A stretch of 64,000 nucleotides of DNA from Caryophanales bacterium (GTDB lineage: Bacteria; Bacillota; Bacilli; CAJFEE01). The translations under genes were made by a program, and so were the position numbers. The notes beneath the pieces were generated by a model that saw nothing but the letters and a program-made list of their open reading frames with translations, had not been told where the DNA came from and did no database searches. Location of the stretch: contig JAQSYP010000010.1 in NCBI GenBank assembly GCA_029256085.1, positions 1-64,000 on the forward strand, in the 5' to 3' direction. This document shows, in pieces, positions 57,341 to 64,000 of this stretch (positions are counted from its first letter, which is position 1; every line of letters starts with the position of its first letter).

Positions 57341-58372
57341 ATGGACGATTTATTAAATCGATATTCAAGGCAAATCCTTTTTAATCCTATTGGAAAGTTA
57401 GGTCAAGAAAGATTAATTAATAGTAGAGTTGTGGTTGTAGGAGTAGGGGCATTAGGTTCAGTGGTAGTTAACCATTTAGTAAGAGCTGGAGTAGGTACTA
57501 TTCGTATAATTGATAGAGACGTTGTAGAACTTTCAAATTTACAAAGACAGACACTTTTTAGTGAAGAAGATGTTATAAATAACTTGCCTAAAGTAATTGC
57601 AGCCAAAAAAACTTTAGAAAAAATAAACTCAAGAGTAGTGATCGATTCGATTATTGGAGATTTAAATCCTGATAATGCTGAAGATTTGCTAAATGGATTT
57701 GATGTAATAGTAGATGGTACAGATAATTTCTTCACAAGATTTCTAATTAATGATGTTGCTGTAAAAAATAGAACTCCATGGGTGCATGGAGGGGCGATAA
57801 GTTCAAGGGGAATGTTTGCGGTTATTATTCCAGGTGTAACACCATGCTATCGATGCTTATTCCCGGATGTACCGTTCTCTGCAAGTGATACTTGTGATAC
57901 AGTTGGGGTTTTATCTGCAACAACTGATATAATTGGATCATTTCAAGCTATTGAAATCATTAAATTATTAGTTGGTGCAGTACCAAATAAAAATTTGGAA
58001 CAATTAGATATTTGGTCAAACGAATATATGCAAATGGACATTAGTAATGGAAAAATTCCTGAATGTAAAACATGTGGGAAAAATATATATGAGTTTCTAG
58101 ATAAGAGTTCAGATAAACAGTTGTCGTACACTAGTCTATGTGGAAGGGATACTGTACAAATTAGTTCTAGAAGCAATACCTTAATTGAACTAGAAAAATT
58201 AGCGAATAGATTGAAGAAGAGTGGAGAAGTATTAGCAAATACCTACTTAGTTCAGTTCTCCCCGAACGAGAAAATTAAAATTGTAATTTTTTACGATGGA
58301 AGAGCATTAATACATGGTACGAATGATACTAACGAGGCTAAAAATTACTATGCAAAATATATTGGTACATAA
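57341..58372 (+). CDS. ThiF/MoeB-family E1-like adenylyltransferase
   Basis: A 343-residue enzyme that adenylates the Gly-Gly end of a MoaD/ThiS carrier. ATP-binding GVGALGS (about 35-41), DRD and DGTDNFFTRF, zinc-binding CYRC...CKTC and a DTCDTVGVL loop with the candidate active cysteine. About 90 extra C-terminal residues follow the MoeB core, role unknown. Start ATG 57341 follows GGAGAG; the longer frame from 57293 has no ribosome site. It is divergent from the aldehyde oxidoreductase gene and is the likely activator of the MoaD-like protein. Confidence 0.88.
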   Translation: MDDLLNRYSRQILFNPIGKLGQERLINSRVVVVGVGALGSVVVNHLVRAGVGTIRIIDRDVVELSNLQRQTLFSEEDVINNLPKVIAAKKTLEKINSRVVIDSIIGDLNPDNAEDLLNGFDVIVDGTDNFFTRFLINDVAVKNRTPWVHGGAISSRGMFAVIIPGVTPCYRCLFPDVPFSASDTCDTVGVLSATTDIIGSFQAIEIIKLLVGAVPNKNLEQLDIWSNEYMQMDISNGKIPECKTCGKNIYEFLDKSSDKQLSYTSLCGRDTVQISSRSNTLIELEKLANRLKKSGEVLANTYLVQFSPNEKIKIVIFYDGRALIHGTNDTNEAKNYYAKYIGT

Positions 58373-58435
58373 AAGATTTATAAAACTATATTCTTAATTA
58401 AAACGAGCCGCAATAGCGTAAATCAATATTGTGAA

Positions 58436-58614
58436 GCTTAGTCAGATTTTTTTAGATTGAATACACACAGCAAAAAACTGCGAGACTTCTACGGGATAGC
58501 TAGGCAGGCGAGACCCCGCAAGGAGTTTGCGACTGAGGAGGCTCGCGCCTAGCCCGAGAAAAGCGAGCAGTTTTTTTAGTTTAGATATTTATTACAAAGC
58601 TAACTTGACTAAGC
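58436..58614. repeat. large GC-richer imperfect palindrome before yuzL
   Basis: Outer arms GCTTAGTCA (58436-58444)/TGACTAAGC (58606-58614), inner arms AAAAAACTGC (58472-58481)/GCAGTTTTTT (58567-58576), then AGCTAGGC/GCCTAGCC and GCGAG/CTCGC. The text GCGAGACCCCGC...GGAGGCTCGC belongs to a style of palindrome recalled from many Bacillaceae. The second arm with its T-run could terminate transcription of the E1-like gene. CCAAGTTTTCTTTAG at 58614-58628 resembles the end of the three-hairpin repeat and may be a remnant of one. Confidence 0.75.
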
Positions 58615-58624
58615 CAAGTTTTCT

Positions 58625-58762
58625 TTAGTTTACCCTGTTTGGGTATTGTTCGTTATTTCCATGCTTCCCTTTTTTCTTCGGATTAAAAGAAGGACCTGCT
58701 TTACCATGTGCATCTGCCGCGCTTTTTGCGCCTTTTGAAGGGCTTCTCTTTATTTTTGACAT
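58625..58762 (-). CDS. small YuzL-like protein
   Basis: A 45-residue basic protein, starting MSKIKRSPSKGAKSAADAHG and ending QYPNRVN, rich in Lys, Ser, Ala and Gly. It resembles YuzL, a short protein of unknown function that I recall near fadN in Bacillus. GGAGGTG lies eight bases before the ATG, a strong coding signal. It may be a minor spore protein, as many small Lys/Asn-rich proteins of Bacilli are; no function is shown. Confidence 0.65.
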   Translation of the reverse strand: MSKIKRSPSKGAKSAADAHGKAGPSFNPKKKGKHGNNEQYPNRVN

Positions 58763-58909
58763 TTAAAAACACCTCCAATAATAATCTTCCCAAATAATAA
58801 TAACTTCAAGTTGGTAATTTTTATTAAAAATTTAAACATATGGACTAAAAACAACAATAGAATTTACTGTACCGAACTTTTTATAAAAGTTTATTGGGGG
58901 GAGTTAAAA

Positions 58910-61255
58910 TTGCCTAAATTTATTCGGAAGGCTGCAGTAATTGGTTCCGGGGTAATGGGAGCTAGTATTGCTGCACATTTAGCAAATGTAGGTATTACAA
59001 CGTACTTGTTTGATATAGTTCCAAAAAATATATTAGAAAGTGAAAGCAGGAATATTGTTGCAGAAAATGCAATCAAACGTTTGATTAAAACAAAACCTGC
59101 ACCAGTTTCGTCGCCGGTAATTTTACAACGACTAATTGCGTGTAATCTTGAAGATGACTTAAGTAAACTCAAGGAAGTAGACTGGATTATTGAGGCTGTA
59201 ATTGAAAATCTAGACATAAAAAAACATTTATTTCAAACCGTAGAACAATACAAGAAACCAAGTGCTATTGTAAGTTCTAACACTTCTGGGTTAAGTGTTA
59301 ATCAAATGATTGAAAATTGTAGTTTGAACTTTAAGCAGAATTTCTTAGGAATTCATTTTTTTAATCCACCTCGTTATCTTAAGTTAGTTGAAATAATCCC
59401 AGTAAATGAAACTCTTCACGAAACTACACAAAAGATGAAAGACTTTTTAGAAACTGTTCTCGGTAAAGGTGTAGTTATTTGTAATGACACCCCTAACTTT
59501 ATAGCAAATAGAATTGGAACATTCGGTATCATGTCAACATTAAGGGCAATGGCCAAACATAAGTTTACAATTGGCGAAGTAGATACACTGACTGGCTCAT
59601 TAATAGCTAGGCCAAAAAGTGCAACATTTAGAACCCTTGATGTCGTTGGGCTAGATACTTTTTCTTTTGTATTAGCAAATGCGAAAGACAGATTACCTGA
59701 CGAACTAATTTTCGAAACACCAGAATCATTTAAACAAATGATTAATAAAGGTCTTCTAGGTGCGAAAAGCGGGCATGGCTTCTATAAAAAAGTAGATAAT
59801 GAAATCCATGAAATAAATTTAAATACTTTAAATTATCATGTTAAATCGCTGCTCTCAGACACAACTTATGACACTGCGAAAAAAATTAAGAATAAGAAAG
59901 AAAGGTTAAAGTACCTGGCGTATTCAGAAAGTAAGGTTGGTAACTTCATATGGGACATTATTTCTTCAGTATTAGTTTACTCAGCTAACTTAGTTGGTGA
60001 GGTTGCTGATGATATTATTTCAATCGATCAAGCGATGAAATGGGGATTCGGTTGGGATTTAGGACCATTTGAAGTATGGGATGCAATAGGTTTAGAAGAA
60101 TCCTTTAAACGTTTAAGTGCAGAAGGTGTAAAACTACCCGATTGGATAACTACACTAGTTAACAGTGAGAATAAAGATTTTTATAAGAATGTAGAAGACA
60201 ACCTTTATTTTTATAACGGTGAGGACTATGTACAGGATAAAAGACCTAATTCACATATAATCATCCAAAAAAATTCGAAAAAATATTTGCAGGTTATGAA
60301 AAATAATGGTGGTACTTTATGGGAGATTGGTGATGATGTAGGTCTTCTTCAATTCCATTCACCTAACCAAGCGATTGGGTTAGATTTCATAGATATCTTA
60401 GGTAAGTCAATTACTTATGCCGAAGAAAATTTGAAAGGATTAGTTGTAAGTGCTTTTTCTAAAAATTTCTGTGTTGGCGCAAATATCGCAATGATACTTA
60501 TGGAAGCCCAAGATGATAACTACGACGACATTGAACTAGTAATTAGGAAATTTCAAAATGTGCTAATGAAAATGAAGTATAGTACGGTACCAGTAGTAGC
60601 AACTCCTTTTGGAATGACATTAGGCGGCGGTACAGAATTAAGTCTTCATGCACATGCCTTACAGGCAAATTTTGAAACATACATGGGCCTAGTCGAGGTT
60701 GGTGTCGGTGTAATTCCAGGTGGCGGAGGTAATAAGGAGCTCTACGAAAGATATTATAATTCAATACCAGACTCAATGAACAAGGATTTACAATCTATTG
60801 CACTTGCGGCATTTGAAACTATTGCAATGGCGAAGGTTTCAACGTCTGCACACGAAGCAATAGGTTTACAATATTTACGATCAACCGACAGGATTACGAT
60901 GCTTCAAGAAAACTTAGTTTCCGATGCTAAAAAATTAGTACTTGAACTTTACGAAAGCGCACATATACCAAAAATCAAAAGAAAGCTAAAAGTTCCTGGT
61001 GAAAATGGTTATGCAGCAATGAAACTTGCTGCACAGTCTCTATTAGAATCAGAGAAAATTACTAAACACGATTTTAAAATTGCTTCAAAACTGGCATTCG
61101 TACTTGCTGGTGGAAAACTTCCATATGGAACTGAAGTTAGCGAGCAATATTTATTAGATATTGAACGAGAGGCTTTCTTAAGCTTAGTTGGAGAACCAAA
61201 GACACAAGCAAGAATGATTCACATGCTTCAAAAAGGCAAACCATTACGTAATTAG
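58910..61255 (+). CDS. fadN: 3-hydroxyacyl-CoA dehydrogenase/enoyl-CoA hydratase FadN
   Basis: A 781-residue bifunctional beta-oxidation enzyme: N-terminal NAD-binding 3-hydroxyacyl-CoA dehydrogenase (AAVIGSGVMGASIAAHLA about 7-24; SNTSGLSV; GIHFFNPPRYLKLVEI), a second dehydrogenase-type C-terminal domain (about 370-430) and an enoyl-CoA hydratase-like domain (about 490-690, with GMTLGGGTELSLHA and GVIPGGGGNKEL). TTG start 58910 with GGGGGGAG upstream. The first 33 codons of the longer frame lie before that site. fadA follows after 11 bases. Confidence 0.94.
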   Translation: MPKFIRKAAVIGSGVMGASIAAHLANVGITTYLFDIVPKNILESESRNIVAENAIKRLIKTKPAPVSSPVILQRLIACNLEDDLSKLKEVDWIIEAVIENLDIKKHLFQTVEQYKKPSAIVSSNTSGLSVNQMIENCSLNFKQNFLGIHFFNPPRYLKLVEIIPVNETLHETTQKMKDFLETVLGKGVVICNDTPNFIANRIGTFGIMSTLRAMAKHKFTIGEVDTLTGSLIARPKSATFRTLDVVGLDTFSFVLANAKDRLPDELIFETPESFKQMINKGLLGAKSGHGFYKKVDNEIHEINLNTLNYHVKSLLSDTTYDTAKKIKNKKERLKYLAYSESKVGNFIWDIISSVLVYSANLVGEVADDIISIDQAMKWGFGWDLGPFEVWDAIGLEESFKRLSAEGVKLPDWITTLVNSENKDFYKNVEDNLYFYNGEDYVQDKRPNSHIIIQKNSKKYLQVMKNNGGTLWEIGDDVGLLQFHSPNQAIGLDFIDILGKSITYAEENLKGLVVSAFSKNFCVGANIAMILMEAQDDNYDDIELVIRKFQNVLMKMKYSTVPVVATPFGMTLGGGTELSLHAHALQANFETYMGLVEVGVGVIPGGGGNKELYERYYNSIPDSMNKDLQSIALAAFETIAMAKVSTSAHEAIGLQYLRSTDRITMLQENLVSDAKKLVLELYESAHIPKIKRKLKVPGENGYAAMKLAAQSLLESEKITKHDFKIASKLAFVLAGGKLPYGTEVSEQYLLDIEREAFLSLVGEPKTQARMIHMLQKGKPLRN

Positions 61256-61266
61256 GAGGGGTATTA

Positions 61267-62442
61267 GTGAAGGAAGCAGTAATCGTTGCTGGTGCTAGAA
61301 CTCCAGTTACAAAAGCAAACAAAGGTGCATTGAAAAATGTTCGACCTGAAGACCTTGCAGCGTTTTCAGTTAAAGAAACTCTTAAGCGAGCAAATATGTA
61401 TGATGGTTATATTGATGATGTTATTTTTGGAACTGCGATGCCCGAGGCAGAACAAGGTTTAAATATATCAAGAAATATTAGTGCCTTAGCAGGTGTAAGA
61501 TTTGACGCACCAGCAATTACTATAAATCGTTATTGTAGCTCTGGATTACAATCAATCGCTTATGCTGCTGAAAAAATACAGTTAGGCCAGGCAAAGGCGA
61601 TCATCGCTGGTGGTGTTGAGTCGATGTCGATGGTACCAATGACTGGCAACACTCCCAGGTTTCATCACAAAATAGTCGATGATTACCCTGAATATTACAC
61701 AAGTATGGGCCAAACTGCTGAAAATGTAGCTATAAAATATAATATTAGTCGAGAGAAGCAAGATGTATTTGCGCTTAATAGCCATAAAAAGGCGTATGAG
61801 GCCCAAATTTCAGGTAAATTTGATGATGAAATTGTGCCGATACACTATAAATTAAATACGGTAGTAGCAGATAAATTAAGAACGCAAATAGTAATATCGG
61901 ATAAGGACGATGGAATCCGAATAAACACGAATCTTGAAACGTTAGGTAAGCTAAAGCCAGCATTTAGGGCAAATGGGACTGTTACCGCAGGAAATTCATC
62001 ACAGACTAGTGATGGCGGTGCAAGTGTACTAGTGATGGAAAAAGAATATGCTTTGTCTTTAGGGTTAAAGCCTTTAGCTAAGTTTAAGGCATTTAGTGTA
62101 GCTGGAGTTAGACCTGAGTATATGGGAATTGGACCTATTGAAGCCATACCAAGAGTGCTAAATTATTTAAATTTAAGTATGAAGGACATTGGACTGTTTG
62201 AACTAAATGAAGCGTTTGCAGCACAAAGTATTGCTGTGATTGAACAATTAGGACTAGATGAGAATATTGTAAACGTTAATGGAGGGGCAATTGCACTTGG
62301 GCATCCTCTTGGTTGTACTGGTACAAAGTTATCCATTTCTTTAATAAATGAGATGCGAAGAAGAAATGTTCAATTTGGAATGGTAACGATGTGTATTGGT
62401 GGAGGAATGGGAGCAGCAGGTATTTTTGAGCTAATAAATTAG
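61267..62442 (+). CDS. fadA: acetyl-CoA acyltransferase (3-ketoacyl-CoA thiolase) FadA
   Basis: A 391-residue thiolase that cleaves 3-ketoacyl-CoA in the last step of beta-oxidation. Nucleophile Cys in [10 protein letters not shown] (about 90), [11 protein letters not shown], His in [14 protein letters not shown] and Cys in [14 protein letters not shown] start after AGGAGGGG. fadE begins 15 bases downstream. Confidence 0.96.
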   Translation: MKEAVIVAGARTPVTKANKGALKNVRPEDLAAFSVKETLKRANMYDGYIDDVIFGTAMPEAEQGLNISRNISALAGVRFDAPAITINRYCSSGLQSIAYAAEKIQLGQAKAIIAGGVESMSMVPMTGNTPRFHHKIVDDYPEYYTSMGQTAENVAIKYNISREKQDVFALNSHKKAYEAQISGKFDDEIVPIHYKLNTVVADKLRTQIVISDKDDGIRINTNLETLGKLKPAFRANGTVTAGNSSQTSDGGASVLVMEKEYALSLGLKPLAKFKAFSVAGVRPEYMGIGPIEAIPRVLNYLNLSMKDIGLFELNEAFAAQSIAVIEQLGLDENIVNVNGGAIALGHPLGCTGTKLSISLINEMRRRNVQFGMVTMCIGGGMGAAGIFELIN

Positions 62443-62457
62443 CGGGGAGAGATGTTT

Positions 62458-64000
62458 ATGAGCAAGAATAACTGGAAGCGTGGTGGAAGTTTTTTACTAG
62501 AGGACCTTACTGTTTCAGATATTTTCACCCCTGAAGATTTTGATGATGAGCAATTATTAATAGGTCAAGTTACTGAAGATTTTGTTAAGAAAGAAGTAGT
62601 ACCGAACGTTGATAAAATGGAAAATCATAATTTTGATGTTTCAGTTAGACTTTTGAAGGAAGCTGGTGACCTAGGACTTCTAGGTGTTGACGTAGATGAA
62701 GAATATGGTGGCCTAGGACTTGATAAAGTTACATCTGCTTTAATTGCAGAAAAGATGTCGCTTGGAGGGGGTTTCTCCGTTTCCTTTGGTGCGCATGTTG
62801 GTATAGGCACACTTCCAATCGTTTTATTCGGTAAAGCTGAACAAAAGCAAAAATATTTGCCAGATCTTGCGTTAGGAAATAAGCTTGCAGCATATGCGTT
62901 AACAGAGCCGGGTGCGGGTTCTGATGCGCTTGGAATTAAAACGTCTGCAAAACTAAGCGACGATGGAAAATATTATATTTTAACAGGTGAAAAACAGTGG
63001 ATTACTAACTCAGGTTTTGCTGATGTTTTTGTAGTCTATGCTAAAATTGATGGTGATAAATTTACAGCTTTTATATTAGAACGTATGTATGCAGGAGTTT
63101 CTTTTGGGCAAGAAGAGAAAAAGTTAGGAATTAAAAGTTCATCAACAAGAACGTTAATTTTAGATAATGTTTTAGTTCCTGTTGAGAATGTATTAGGCGA
63201 AATTGGAAAAGGTCATCATATAGCATTCAATATTTTAAATATTGGTCGACTAAAGCTAGCAGTTGGTGCAGTTGGTGCCGCAAAACAAGCCCTGAAAATT
63301 TCTAAACAATATGCAGAGGAACGTAAACAGTTTGGTGTTCCGATCGAGAAGTTTAACTTAATTAAAAATAAGCTTGCAAGCATGACAGTTAAACTATTTA
63401 GTAGTGAAAGTGTTGCGTATCGTACAGTCGGTTTGCTAGATGAAAGACTAGAATGTTTATCAAAAGATGATAATGTTACTAAGGCTGTAGCAGAATATGC
63501 AATTGAATGCTCGCTTGCGAAAATATATTGTTCAGAGGTTTTAGACTTCATAGTTGACGAAGGTGTTCAAATCCATGGCGGTTATGGCTACATGTCAGAG
63601 TATGAAATAGAGAGATTGTATCGAGACTCAAGAATAAACCGTATTTTTGAAGGAACTAATGAAATTAATAGACTTCTTGCAGCTGGAACACTCCTTAAAA
63701 AATCATTAAAGGGAGAATTGGAATTATTCGATATTGCAGAAAAGCTTCAATTAGAAATTCTGAGTTTAGGATTAGCTGACGATGATGAAAGCTTTCTTGC
63801 AGAACAAAAAAAGCTAGTGAAAAATATGAAGAAGATTTGTGTGCTCGCGACAGGACTTGCAGCACAAACTTTTGGAAAAAAAGTAGATAAAGAACAAGAA
63901 GTAATGGCAATAATATCTGATCTCATGACGTTAACATATGCATCTGAATCGGTACTGCTAAGAACTGAGAAAAACCCGGACGACTTCAAAATACTGTGTG
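62458..64000 (+). CDS. fadE: acyl-CoA dehydrogenase FadE (3' end beyond the window)
   Basis: The reading frame is open from ATG 62458 (GGGGAGAG upstream) to the end of the window, 514 residues so far. It starts MSKNNWKRGGSFLLEDLTV. Acyl-CoA dehydrogenase motifs: ALTEPGAGSDA (about 150), GEKQWITNSG (about 178), KLGIKSSSTRTL (about 222) and the C-terminal QIHGGYGYMSEYEIERLYRD with RIFEGTNEI (about 365-400). B. subtilis FadE has 594 residues, so roughly 80 are missing. It does the first step of beta-oxidation. Confidence 0.95.
   Translation, partial: MSKNNWKRGGSFLLEDLTVSDIFTPEDFDDEQLLIGQVTEDFVKKEVVPNVDKMENHNFDVSVRLLKEAGDLGLLGVDVDEEYGGLGLDKVTSALIAEKMSLGGGFSVSFGAHVGIGTLPIVLFGKAEQKQKYLPDLALGNKLAAYALTEPGAGSDALGIKTSAKLSDDGKYYILTGEKQWITNSGFADVFVVYAKIDGDKFTAFILERMYAGVSFGQEEKKLGIKSSSTRTLILDNVLVPVENVLGEIGKGHHIAFNILNIGRLKLAVGAVGAAKQALKISKQYAEERKQFGVPIEKFNLIKNKLASMTVKLFSSESVAYRTVGLLDERLECLSKDDNVTKAVAEYAIECSLAKIYCSEVLDFIVDEGVQIHGGYGYMSEYEIERLYRDSRINRIFEGTNEINRLLAAGTLLKKSLKGELELFDIAEKLQLEILSLGLADDDESFLAEQKKLVKNMKKICVLATGLAAQTFGKKVDKEQEVMAIISDLMTLTYASESVLLRTEKNPDDFKILC

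Noticed and set aside
58614-58628. Sixth copy of the three-hairpin repeat
   Set aside because: Only CCAAGTTTTCTTTA is shared; hairpins 1 and 2 are missing, so it is noted as a possible remnant and not counted.

Overview
The window is chromosomal DNA of an AT-rich, endospore-forming member of the Bacillaceae. The gene order hpf-secA-prfB-yvjA-cccB-ftsEX-(M23)-ctpB-minJ, uvrBA-yvlD, hprK-lgt-yvoD-ppaX-yvoF, yvcD-trxB-yvcI-rapZ-glmR-whiA-crh-clpP, gapA-pgk-tpiA-gpmI-eno, secG-rnr-smpB-ssrA and fadM...fadN-fadA-fadE follows the corresponding arc of the Bacillus subtilis and B. cereus chromosomes. Regulation is also Bacillus-like: a CtsR box at clpP, a LexA box at uvrB, Crh and HPr kinase. CotF-type spore coat proteins are present. 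The species cannot be named from the sequence alone.

Layout. 0-12.2 kb: ribosome hibernation, protein export, release factor 2 (with its programmed +1 frameshift), cytochrome c551, and an FtsEX cell-wall module with an M23 endopeptidase, followed by CtpB and MinJ. 12.2-15.2 kb: vitamin B6 synthesis, pdxR divergent from pdxST. 15.2-21 kb: SOS-controlled uvrBA, yvlD and a small FbpB-like gene. 21-32.5 kb: hprK-lgt-yvoD-ppaX-yvoF, the trxB to crh cluster, and clpP on the opposite strand. 32.5-43.1 kb: tRNA-Arg(CCG), the glycolytic operon without cggR, secG, rnr, smpB and tmRNA. 43-53.5 kb: a more accessory region with a secreted nuclease lipoprotein, a MarR/MMPL efflux pair, a 4-OT tautomerase, a phosphonate-type ABC transporter (phnCDE with a fused permease), a collagen-like protein and two CotF-family coat proteins. 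53.6-64 kb: fadM; a tungsten/molybdopterin locus (MoaD-like protein, small unknown protein, aldehyde ferredoxin oxidoreductase, ThiF/MoeB-like E1); a small YuzL-like gene; and fadN-fadA-fadE, which runs off the end.

Most notable is an interspersed family of about 109 bp, present five times (120, 32848, 43175, 48309 and 55240), always in the same orientation and always directly behind the intrinsic terminator of a plus-strand gene. Each copy can fold into three hairpins and most end in an intrinsic terminator of their own. One copy shows paired changes on both sides of the first stem. Where the next gene is convergent, the repeat has become part of its 3' end: it overwrites the last residues of a nuclease's calcium-binding motif, supplies the tail of PhnE and supplies the stop codon of the aldehyde oxidoreductase. 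I do not recognise it as a named family. A second group of long GC-richer imperfect palindromes (10.7, 25.2 and 58.4 kb; 25.0 kb is related in form) also occupies intergenic space, and one splits the ctpB terminator hairpin. Several synteny breaks (no cggR, no his operon, no estA) and several small genes outside the long reading frames are recorded.
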